In this document: positions 44,788 through 52,103 of the stretch, one piece after another | Layout: the number at the start of each line of letters is the position of its first letter | How positions within the stretch are numbered: position 1 is the first letter of the stretch | Source of the DNA: UBA1433 sp964581565 | Lineage (GTDB): Bacteria > Bacillota > Clostridia > Eubacteriales > UBA1433 | Direction of reading: 5' to 3' | DNA length: 64,000 nucleotides | Assembly (NCBI GenBank): GCA_964581565.1 | Contig: CAZOOZ010000004.1 | Location: forward strand, 1-64,000 | Notes under the pieces: model-generated | Told to the model about the DNA's origin: nothing | What the model saw: only the letters and a program-made list of their open reading frames with translations | Databases searched by the model: none | Made by a program: the position numbers and the translations under genes

Positions 44788-45228
44788 TTATTTAATCGAT
44801 ATTTTATTTGTTGTATCACTTTTTTTAGTCGATTTTTTTGCTTTTATTGTTAAAAGCCCGTCTTTATATTCTGCCGTGATATTTTTCTCATCCAAATCTT
44901 TTAAATAGAATATTCTTTGGAAATGACCAAAGTTTCTTTCGTTTTTTAGATAATAATTATCCTCGTTTTGAACAGTTTTGCGATTAGCAGATAATATAAT
45001 TTGTCCGTATTCAGCTTCTATACTGATGTCTTCCTTATTTAATCCGGCCATTTCTGCTTCTATAATATATTGATCATCATGTTCCTGGATATCCACATTG
45101 AATGTGAAATATTTACTGTCAATATATTTTTCGGGGAAGTTAATATAATCATCCCAAAATGATAAAAAATTTTTTTCTGGCCTTCCTCGCATATAGCGAG
45201 ACGGATATTGATAATTTTGATGTTCCAT
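44788..45228 (-). CDS. Hsp20/alpha-crystallin small heat shock protein, copy 1
   Basis: 146 residues, ATG after GAGGAGAGATAATAAAT. Alpha-crystallin domain from about residue 40 (FNVDIQEHDDQYIIEAEMAG, LNKEDISIEAEYGQIILSA, NFGHFQRIFYLKDLDEKNIT, AEYKDGLLTIKAKK). ATP-independent holdase chaperone. The N-terminus (YPSRYMRGRPEKNFLSFWDD) is nearly the same as in the neighbouring copy, showing a tandem duplication. Transcribed with it (24-base gap). Confidence 0.95.
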   Translation of the reverse strand: MEHQNYQYPSRYMRGRPEKNFLSFWDDYINFPEKYIDSKYFTFNVDIQEHDDQYIIEAEMAGLNKEDISIEAEYGQIILSANRKTVQNEDNYYLKNERNFGHFQRIFYLKDLDEKNITAEYKDGLLTIKAKKSTKKSDTTNKISIK

Positions 45229-45252
45229 ATTTATTATCTCTCCTCATATAAA

Positions 45253-45693
45253 TTAAGTTATAGTTATTTTTTTTGTTTTATTTTCTCTTGCGGATGCCTT
45301 TTTTGCATTGATTCTTAAAAGTCCATTTGTATATTCAGCGGTTATATTTTCTTCATCTAAATCACTTAAATAAAAAATACGCTGCAAATGACCGAAATTT
45401 CTTTCTCGCTGAACATAATTAAATTCATCAATTTTTGATTCATTTTTGCGTTTGGCAGATAAAATGATTTGTCCATGTTTTGCTTCAATGCAAATGTCAT
45501 CTTTGTTTAATCCTACTAATTCCGCTTCAATTGTATAATGATCATGGTGTTCATTGATATCCACATTAAATGTAAAATTTTTTTGTTCAGAATATTGTTC
45601 TGGAAAATTAAAATAATCATCAAAAAATTCATCAAAATTTTTCATAGGACGTCCTTGAAAATGTCTTGATGGATAGTGGTAACAGTGATTCAT
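45253..45693 (-). CDS. Hsp20/alpha-crystallin small heat shock protein, copy 2
   Basis: 146 residues, the same length as its neighbour. ATG follows a strong AGGAGGAGTACC. Alpha-crystallin motifs FNVDINEHHDHYTIEAELVG, LNKDDICIEAKHGQIILSAK, NFGHLQRIFYLSDLDEENIT and AEYTNGLLRINAKK. First gene of the two-gene operon. No CIRCE element or other known heat-shock operator could be found in the 90 bases upstream. Confidence 0.95.
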   Translation of the reverse strand: MNHCYHYPSRHFQGRPMKNFDEFFDDYFNFPEQYSEQKNFTFNVDINEHHDHYTIEAELVGLNKDDICIEAKHGQIILSAKRKNESKIDEFNYVQRERNFGHLQRIFYLSDLDEENITAEYTNGLLRINAKKASARENKTKKITIT

Positions 45694-45780
45694 GGTACTC
45701 CTCCTAAATTGAATTTATAATAGTACTATTTTAAACAAAAGAAGTCATAATATGTATCATCAGTAATATTTATTTACACA

Positions 45781-45812
45781 AAAAAACATATACCATTGGT
45801 ATATGTTTTTTT
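45781..45812. terminator. Bidirectional terminator between nusB and the hsp20 region
   Basis: AAAAACATATACCA and TGGTATATGTTTTT form a perfect palindrome with flanking A and T runs on both sides. It lies just after the nusB stop. Confidence 0.75.
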
Positions 45813-46209
45813 ATTTTTTATTTTTATATACTTTATCAAGTAATCCGTTTACAAAAACTCCGGCAGTATCCCCGTTATATTTTTTTACTAATTCTATAGC
45901 CTCGTTTATAGCCACTTTATCTGGTATTTCATCATTTAATAATATCTCGTAGATAGCTAGTCTTAATACGGAGATATCTACTTTATTGAGCCGCTTAATA
46001 TTCCAATTAATCAAATGTTTACTTATAATATTATCGATATAAGATAGATTTTCTATTACGCCGAATATGGTACGTTTCGCATACTCAGCTGCACTGTTAT
46101 ATAAACCTTCCCGTTCTAAATAATAATTAATATTATCAGTAAATTCATTATTAAAATCTTGCTGAAATAAAATAATAAAAGTCTTTTCCCTGATTTCGCT
46201 TCTTTTCAT
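45811..46209 (-). CDS. nusB: Transcription antitermination factor NusB
   Basis: 132 residues, ATG after CAGGAGGTCTTC. All-helical RNA-binding protein that with NusE binds boxA of rRNA operons. MKRSEIREKTFIILFQQDF, LNKVDISVLRLAIYEILLND and IPDKVAINEAIELVKKYNGD, GVFVNGLLDKV are diagnostic. Lies downstream of the Asp23 gene, a common Clostridia pairing, though the usual xseA follow-on is elsewhere here (15015). Confidence 0.96.
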   Translation of the reverse strand: MKRSEIREKTFIILFQQDFNNEFTDNINYYLEREGLYNSAAEYAKRTIFGVIENLSYIDNIISKHLINWNIKRLNKVDISVLRLAIYEILLNDEIPDKVAINEAIELVKKYNGDTAGVFVNGLLDKVYKNKK

Positions 46210-46261
46210 GAAGACCTCCTGTTGAAAGCTTGTTAATGTTTCTTATATGAATAATATAAAA

Positions 46262-46564
46262 TTAAACTTCAACAATATCGTCAACATAAAAATTTATTTG
46301 ATCGGCTTTTATTCCTGTCATTTTTTCTATATTATGCAATATTAATCGTTGAGCTTGCATAGCAATAGTTTTTATTTTATGACCGATTTTTATACTGATA
46401 TAAATATCAACGGTTAAATTCGGCATAGTGTATGCCGTGCTATTGAATAATTTTCCTGATGTTTTTATTTTATGCACGGTATAAATTCCATCAATTTCTG
46501 CGAGTGTTATCTTTGAAATAGATTCAATAACTGATTTTGAGATTTGTACATCTCCTGATAGCAT
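46262..46564 (-). CDS. Asp23/Gls24 family envelope-stress protein
   Basis: 100 residues from ATG at 46564, with GGGAGG seven bases upstream; the longer frame from 46579 lies before that SD. GDVQISKSVIESISKITLAE, IDGIYTVHK and PNLTVDIYISIKIGHKIKTI match DUF322/Asp23. Members associate with the membrane and cell-wall stress in Staphylococcus; in Clostridia a copy stands before nusB. Divergent from the DUF2207 gene. Confidence 0.88.
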   Translation of the reverse strand: MLSGDVQISKSVIESISKITLAEIDGIYTVHKIKTSGKLFNSTAYTMPNLTVDIYISIKIGHKIKTIAMQAQRLILHNIEKMTGIKADQINFYVDDIVEV

Positions 46565-46730
46565 GCCTGACCCTCCCAAATTTTTAATTAAAGTATATCA
46601 AATATTTTAAAAAAAACAAGAACATTACGCCGTATAGTTCTAAAATGTAATTGTAATCGCAGTTATATATATACTATAATATAAATTAACACGTAATATT
46701 ATAGTAAATAATGATTTTTTGGAGTACGCA

Positions 46731-49121
46731 GTGAAAAAATCCGTTGCCATAAGTATTTTATTAATATTATTTTGCAGTCTATTTCCATTAGATATAAATG
46801 GAGCGGAAAATAATTTTCAAGTAGAAAGTTATTATGTGGATATTACCATTAAAAATGACCGCACATATCTTGTCACAGAAACTATTAATGTGTATGGAAA
46901 CAAAGTAGGAGAAGACTTCGTTAGAACAATTCCCTTATTAAATGAACATGAGAGACTATATATTGACAATGTGGTTATAGATGGAGAAAATTATACCACA
47001 AATGAGACAGACGAAGCATTTATCATAAAAATCGATGGCGGCAATGCCGATGAATCAATGCGGAAAAAATATATCATTTCATATACAATTAAACAATATA
47101 AAGATTTATACAAAGATAAAGATATCGTTAACTTGGATATTTTAGAATCTGCATGGAATTTAGATATAAATTCCGCAGTTGTTAAAATACATTTACCGGA
47201 TACAAATAATTTAACAAGTTATTCAGTCCAAATTGGAAATAATAATGTTCAAAAATCTAACGTATATAAATATATGTCGAATAATATAATTAATATTAAA
47301 ACCAAAAGATACATTTCTGCATCGGATAAATTAAAAATTTTCATGACATTTAAAGAAGGTACTTTTAAAAAAGCAACTAGTCAAGCTTTTGATTACGTAA
47401 TTAATAATGCGGAAACCACGATGCTTTTTAATACAGACTGCATTGCAAATTATAATTCATCCATTCAAATAAAAAAGAACAACAATGAAGCAAATATTGC
47501 CAATATTTATATTTTGAAACAGGATATAAACGGCAATATCACATTAATTCAAGATATATTAGTAAAATCTACCGATGATTCAAAGTCGACAAGTTACGAT
47601 ATTCTCTCAACAAAAGATTATTATATTGTCAAATTAGATATAATGGATTTAAAAGTAAACGATAGCCTGGAAGTCGAATTATCATATCAGGCAAATTTGC
47701 CCATTCATTATGCGGATAATCATGATTATGTAAATTTGAGCACACCTTTCTTTGATACAATCACAAATAGAAGTTCGCTGATAATCTATCAAAATTCACC
47801 ATTATATTTTATAGAACACACATCCAATATTAATTTTTATGACGAATTGGACAGTATGAAAAATACTATAACCAGTAACATAGATCAAGATTTTAATATT
47901 TCTTTTGAAAGCAGTAATATTTTAATGCCAAATGAAGTAGCCAGCATACAGCTAAATTATGTGAAGTCGAAATTATATGTGCGTATTCCCATAAATATAA
48001 AATTTTTGTTCATAGTATGTCTTTCTATTATTATAATATTAGTTTTATTACTTTTTATTGGGAAAAATAAAAAAACGAGAAAGAATGCTAGCGAGAATTC
48101 TCTAGAGTTGTTGAATAAATTAAATCCTTTGAAAATAAAATATTATTTAAAGGCCACATTCAGCTCGCAAGATATTACTTATTTAATTATTTACTGGGCT
48201 TCAAAAGGATATTTAAAAATCAAAAAGATCAATAACCAATATAGTATGATTAAAATAAAAGAATTAGATCATGATAGCAAAGAATATGAAAAGTATATTT
48301 TCAATTATATTTTCCAACATGATGAAAAAGGAGTTGTTCATTTTGAACAGCTTGACGGTATTTTTTATACCAAAGCAATAAAAACAACTAAAATCTTTGA
48401 AATGAAAAATAAAAAAAATGGACGGTTATTTGAACGCAAATCACAAATTATTTCATATGGAATATTTCTTTTTGGGATAATAATGTCTATTATATTTTTA
48501 ATGTACACATTTAAATACCTGGATAGAAATATTATATATTCCTTTATATATGTATTAATATATTTGATAATTCCGATTTTTTTTAATATTTATTTAAATA
48601 ATAAAATAAAACACAACATCGGCAATAATTATTATAGAAATATCATACTTTCTTTAATATTAATAATGATTTTATTTATATATATATTTTTATATTTTAA
48701 AGGCCAGTTTAATATTTATTCAACATATATATTTGCTTCAATAGGAATGATTAACATCATTATAGCTCCATTTATAAAGCGTTTTTCCGAAGTTTGTATA
48801 ACGCAAAAAGAAAATATTATTGAATTGGGAAACTATTTTAATAGTGAAGAATCTAAAGAATTATTAAAACAAAACAGTGATTATTGTAATCAAATTTTAC
48901 CGTATATTTTTGTTTTAGATGAATTTATCACGGACAATGAAACAATACATGAATACTTTAATTATCAACCAGACTGGTTTGAGATACAGGAGGAATATAC
49001 ACCAGAAAAACTAATGTTACTTTGGAATAAATTAAATTTTTATCTGAAGGAATCCACTATAGCAAATGAAATATTAAATACAAGTTTTGTAAAAATGTCA
49101 AGCGGGAACAATTATTATTGA
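46731..49121 (+). CDS. DUF2207 domain-containing membrane protein
   Basis: 796 residues from GTG at 46731, six bases after TGGAG; a TTG at 46719 is rejected because it overlaps that SD. Signal peptide (VAISILLILFCSLFPL) and a long extracytoplasmic beta-rich domain (FQVESYYVDITIKNDRTYLV, GEDFVRTIPLL), the DUF2207 hallmark. Then a membrane helix near 425-445, a cytoplasmic segment, two pairs of helices (about 570-690) and a C-terminal cytoplasmic domain (YFNSEESKELLKQNSDYCNQ, ILPYIFVLDEF). Function unknown; widespread in Firmicutes. Confidence 0.85.
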   Translation: MKKSVAISILLILFCSLFPLDINGAENNFQVESYYVDITIKNDRTYLVTETINVYGNKVGEDFVRTIPLLNEHERLYIDNVVIDGENYTTNETDEAFIIKIDGGNADESMRKKYIISYTIKQYKDLYKDKDIVNLDILESAWNLDINSAVVKIHLPDTNNLTSYSVQIGNNNVQKSNVYKYMSNNIINIKTKRYISASDKLKIFMTFKEGTFKKATSQAFDYVINNAETTMLFNTDCIANYNSSIQIKKNNNEANIANIYILKQDINGNITLIQDILVKSTDDSKSTSYDILSTKDYYIVKLDIMDLKVNDSLEVELSYQANLPIHYADNHDYVNLSTPFFDTITNRSSLIIYQNSPLYFIEHTSNINFYDELDSMKNTITSNIDQDFNISFESSNILMPNEVASIQLNYVKSKLYVRIPINIKFLFIVCLSIIIILVLLLFIGKNKKTRKNASENSLELLNKLNPLKIKYYLKATFSSQDITYLIIYWASKGYLKIKKINNQYSMIKIKELDHDSKEYEKYIFNYIFQHDEKGVVHFEQLDGIFYTKAIKTTKIFEMKNKKNGRLFERKSQIISYGIFLFGIIMSIIFLMYTFKYLDRNIIYSFIYVLIYLIIPIFFNIYLNNKIKHNIGNNYYRNIILSLILIMILFIYIFLYFKGQFNIYSTYIFASIGMINIIIAPFIKRFSEVCITQKENIIELGNYFNSEESKELLKQNSDYCNQILPYIFVLDEFITDNETIHEYFNYQPDWFEIQEEYTPEKLMLLWNKLNFYLKESTIANEILNTSFVKMSSGNNYY

Positions 49122-49215
49122 TCATCTCTCAATAGTCAATCTTTATTCGACAATTATAGGCAAATTATTATTTTTTTTATTTGTATAATATTAAAAAAGC
49201 GTTTAGGAGGATATT

Positions 49216-49731
49216 ATGCAAAAGATCTCGCAAGAAAAATTAAGTATATCAGAAGCAGCAGAGATAACTGGTTACCCGCCTTATGTATTAAGATTTTACG
49301 AAAAAGAATTTAATTTAAAAGTACCGAGATCTGATAATAATCAAAGATTTTATACTCAAAGAGAAATTGACATGATGAACAAAATTAAGATATTAAAGGA
49401 TAGAGGTGTAAGCAATAATAGGATCAAGCAAGAACTTGGAATCATTCAAAAAGAAGATAAAAATATGAGCATGTATAAGAATGAAAATGAACAATTTATT
49501 CTAAAAGAATTAGAGAATATTAAAACCGAGTTAATAAAATTTGAATTGATTATGGATCATTTAAATGAAATTAAAGATGAATTGAATAAACTGCAAGCAA
49601 TATCATCCGGTAAAGAAAGTGATATTTTAATGGCTGAAAATGCACGGCTTAAAATGAAATTAAAAGAAAAAACGTATGAATTGGTTGAGTTAAAAGAGAA
49701 ATTTTTAAAAGGTAAATATGCAAAAGCTTAA
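49216..49731 (+). CDS. MerR family transcriptional regulator
   Basis: 171 residues, ATG after TTAGGAGGATATT. N-terminal MerR winged helix (LSISEAAEITGYPPYVLRFY, EKEFNLKVPRSDNNQRFYTQ, REIDMMNKIKILKDRGVSNN). The rest is a long coiled coil (about 95-170) ending in VELKEKFLKGKYAKA, without the effector Cys pattern of metal-sensing members. Such long coiled-coil MerR proteins resemble the RacA/YfmP-like DNA-binding type. Target unknown. Confidence 0.85.
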   Translation: MQKISQEKLSISEAAEITGYPPYVLRFYEKEFNLKVPRSDNNQRFYTQREIDMMNKIKILKDRGVSNNRIKQELGIIQKEDKNMSMYKNENEQFILKELENIKTELIKFELIMDHLNEIKDELNKLQAISSGKESDILMAENARLKMKLKEKTYELVELKEKFLKGKYAKA

Positions 49732-49740
49732 AAATACATT

Positions 49741-49771
49741 AAAAAAGAGTGCGGCTAATGCACTCTTTTTT
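49741..49771. terminator. Bidirectional terminator between merR gene and SASP 1
   Basis: AAAAAAGAGTGC, loop GGCTAAT, GCACTCTTTTTT: a 12-bp stem with A and T runs serving both convergent genes. Confidence 0.9.
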
Positions 49772-49778
49772 ATACAAT

Positions 49779-49967
49779 TTATCCTTGCATTCCAGTATTT
49801 GTACTCGAAGTATAGCTATTAATCATCTGCTTAACCATTTGTCCGCCTACATGACCAGCCTGAGCGGTCGTAAGGTTAGGACCATTAGACAAATTAATGT
49901 TTAACTGACTTGCGATCTGATCTTTCAAAGGTTGAAGAGCTCTTTTAGTGCTATTATTTCTTGCCAT
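49779..49967 (-). CDS. Alpha/beta-type small acid-soluble spore protein 1
   Basis: 62 residues, ATG after TTGGAGGTGAAAATAA. The SASP signature is clear: ALQPLKDQIASQLNINLSNG, then the second helix TTAQAGHVGGQMVKQMI. It binds and protects spore DNA (A-form-like complex) and is degraded at germination by Gpr. The usual Gpr site consensus (T/S-E-F/I) is not obvious in this short form. First of three tandem paralogues, each with its own terminator. Confidence 0.93.
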   Translation of the reverse strand: MARNNSTKRALQPLKDQIASQLNINLSNGPNLTTAQAGHVGGQMVKQMINSYTSSTNTGMQG

Positions 49968-50042
49968 TTATTTTCACCTCCAATTCTTAAAGCAGTATTA
50001 TTTTATGTATTTGTTTAAAATATACACTGGTAAAAAAAGAGA

Positions 50043-50069
50043 AATAAAAGTGCCCGTAAGCGGGCACTT
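50043..50069 (-). terminator. Terminator of SASP 2
   Basis: On the minus strand AAGTGCCCG, loop CTTA, CGGGCACTT then TTATTTC; GC-rich 9-bp stem 17 bases after the stop. Confidence 0.85.
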
Positions 50070-50085
50070 GTTGAATTGCTTTAAA

Positions 50086-50289
50086 TTATCCTTGCATACC
50101 GTTTGTGTTATTTGTCACGTCTTTTATGCTGTTTTCGTAAGCATCTATCATTTTTTTTACCATTTGTCCGCCTACATGTCCAACTTGAGCAGTTGTAAGA
50201 TTGGGTCCATCCGCTAAGTTAATATTCAGTTCGTTTGCAATCTGATCTTTTAGAGGTTGAAGTGCTCTTTTGTTGTCACTTTTTGTCAT
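50086..50289 (-). CDS. Alpha/beta-type small acid-soluble spore protein 2
   Basis: 67 residues from ATG at 50289, after GGGGTGATTAAC. Same family as its neighbours: KRALQPLKDQIANELNINLA and TTAQVGHVGGQMVKKMIDAY. The C-terminal tail (ENSIKDVTNNTNGMQG) differs from copies 1 and 3. Own terminator downstream. Confidence 0.93.
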   Translation of the reverse strand: MTKSDNKRALQPLKDQIANELNINLADGPNLTTAQVGHVGGQMVKKMIDAYENSIKDVTNNTNGMQG

Positions 50290-50395
50290 GTTAATCACCC
50301 CACATTTCTTTAAAGCAAGAATATTTTATGCATTTATATAAAATTTAATCTGGAATTTAAAAGAAGATTTTTCGAAAAATCTTAAAAAAATATAA

Positions 50396-50428
50396 ATTAA
50401 AATAGAGTGCCTTAAATTGGCACTCTAT
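50396..50428 (-). terminator. Terminator of SASP 3
   Basis: On the minus strand ATAGAGTGCC, loop AATTTAA, GGCACTCTAT followed by TTTAATTTA: a 10-bp stem 12 bases after the stop. Confidence 0.85.
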
Positions 50429-50439
50429 CAATTTATTTA

Positions 50440-50637
50440 TTATCCGCGCATGCTAGTAGTTGTACCAGCAGTAATACTACCTTCATAAGTGTCGATCATT
50501 CTTTTTACCATTTGTCCGCCTACATGCCCAACTTGAGCAGTTGTTAGACTGGGTCCATTAGCTAAATTTACATTAAGTTCTCTTGCAATTTGGTCTTTTA
50601 AAGGTTGAAGAACTCTTTTAGTACTATTGTTTGCCAT
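50440..50637 (-). CDS. Alpha/beta-type small acid-soluble spore protein 3
   Basis: 65 residues from ATG at 50637, after TTGGAGGTGAAAAAA (nearly the same leader as copy 1). KRVLQPLKDQIARELNVNLA and TTAQVGHVGGQMVKRMIDTY identify the family. The gene starts 140 bases from the divergent miaB start. Expression in the forespore under sigma-G is expected for the family; promoter elements were not assigned. Confidence 0.93.
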   Translation of the reverse strand: MANNSTKRVLQPLKDQIARELNVNLANGPSLTTAQVGHVGGQMVKRMIDTYEGSITAGTTTSMRG

Positions 50638-50776
50638 TTTTTTCACCTCCAATTCTTAAAGCAATAATATTTTATGTATCTTTACGAATTCTAATCTGGC
50701 AATTTTTGATAAAATTTTTATTTATTTTTTTTTCAAATGTTGATAAAATTATAAAGATAATCTTGAGGTGAAAAAA

Positions 50777-52087
50777 TTGAAAAAATATCATATCATAACA
50801 TACGGATGTCAAATGAATGAAAATGATAGTGAAAAACTATCAAAAATGCTGCTTGATATGGGATATTCATATACAGATGATATAAATGAAGCAAATATCT
50901 TGATTATGAACACTTGCAGTGTTCGTGAAAATGCTGATGATAGATTTTTTGGTAATTTAGGATATATGAAAACTATTAAAAAGAAAAATAATATGAAAAT
51001 AGCTGTATGCGGATGTATGATGCAGCAGAAGCATATTATAAAGAAAATTATTAAAAAATATTCATTTGTCGATATCATTTTTGGTACGCATAATATTCAT
51101 GAATTTCCTATTTTATTAAAACAAAATTTTGATACCGGAAAAACAGTATATAAAGTACTGCAAGAAAGCAAAGAAATTGTCGAAGGAATGCAGTCTGATA
51201 GGAAATATGTTTCTAAAGCATATGTTAAAATTATGCAAGGATGCAATAATTTTTGTTCTTACTGTGTTGTGCCTTACACACGAGGAAGAGAGAAAAGTAG
51301 AAAGAAAGAAGATATCTTAAACGAAATTGTGCAACTTTCAGAAAATGGAACGAAAGAAGTAATTTTGCTTGGACAAAACGTAAATTCTTATGGTATAGCA
51401 GATCATATAGGGACTTCTTTTTCTGAATTACTTAGACAAATTAATAAGATAGAAAAAATACAGAGAATAAGATTTATGACATCTCATCCTAAAGATTTAT
51501 CCGACGAGCTTATTGAGACAATGTATGAATGTGATAAAATATGTAATCATCTACATCTTCCTTTGCAATCAGGCAGCAGCAGAATCTTAAAATTAATGAA
51601 CAGAAAATATGATCAAAGTAAATATCTTTCATTAGTTGAAAAAATTAAAAAAACAATACCAAATATAAGCTTAACAACAGACATTATAGTAGGTTATCCA
51701 ACAGAAAGCGAAGAAGATTTTCAGGAGACATTAAATGTAATGCAGATAGTAAGATATGACAGTGCTTATACATTTATCTATTCTCCGCGTAAGGGTACTA
51801 AAGCATATGAAATGGAATACTCAATCTCTCAAGAGACAATTAAAAAAAGATTTAAACGGCTTTTGGATATGCAGCAAACAATAAGTGAAGAAAATAATAT
51901 TAAATTTATGAATACGATCGTTGATGTTTTAACGGAGGGAAAAAGTAAAACTGATATTAATAAATTAAGCGGAAGAACAACAGATAACCGATTAGTGAAT
52001 TTTCAGGGTACGTCTAAAGAGGGAGAAACCGTCAAAGTTTTGGTAACAAAAACGAGATCTTTTTATTTAGAAGGAATTCAAATATAA
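50777..52087 (+). CDS. miaB: tRNA-2-methylthio-N6-dimethylallyladenosine synthase MiaB
   Basis: 436 residues from TTG at 50777, six bases after GAGGTG; the GTG at 50768 is part of that SD. Radical-SAM methylthiotransferase acting on i6A37. N-terminal cluster ligands in YGCQMNENDSEKL, NTCSVRENAD and VCGCMMQQ. Radical-SAM triad CNNFCSYCVVPYTRGRE. C-terminal TRAM domain. It leads the miaB-mutS-mutL-miaA operon; MiaA, four genes on, makes its substrate. Confidence 0.96.
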   Translation: MKKYHIITYGCQMNENDSEKLSKMLLDMGYSYTDDINEANILIMNTCSVRENADDRFFGNLGYMKTIKKKNNMKIAVCGCMMQQKHIIKKIIKKYSFVDIIFGTHNIHEFPILLKQNFDTGKTVYKVLQESKEIVEGMQSDRKYVSKAYVKIMQGCNNFCSYCVVPYTRGREKSRKKEDILNEIVQLSENGTKEVILLGQNVNSYGIADHIGTSFSELLRQINKIEKIQRIRFMTSHPKDLSDELIETMYECDKICNHLHLPLQSGSSRILKLMNRKYDQSKYLSLVEKIKKTIPNISLTTDIIVGYPTESEEDFQETLNVMQIVRYDSAYTFIYSPRKGTKAYEMEYSISQETIKKRFKRLLDMQQTISEENNIKFMNTIVDVLTEGKSKTDINKLSGRTTDNRLVNFQGTSKEGETVKVLVTKTRSFYLEGIQI

Positions 52088-52103
52088 AGCAGAGGTTTAT
52101 GCA

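Noticed and set aside
49948..50217. Plus-strand open frame across SASP 1 and 2
   Set aside because: Complement of two SASP genes and their terminator; not a plausible protein.
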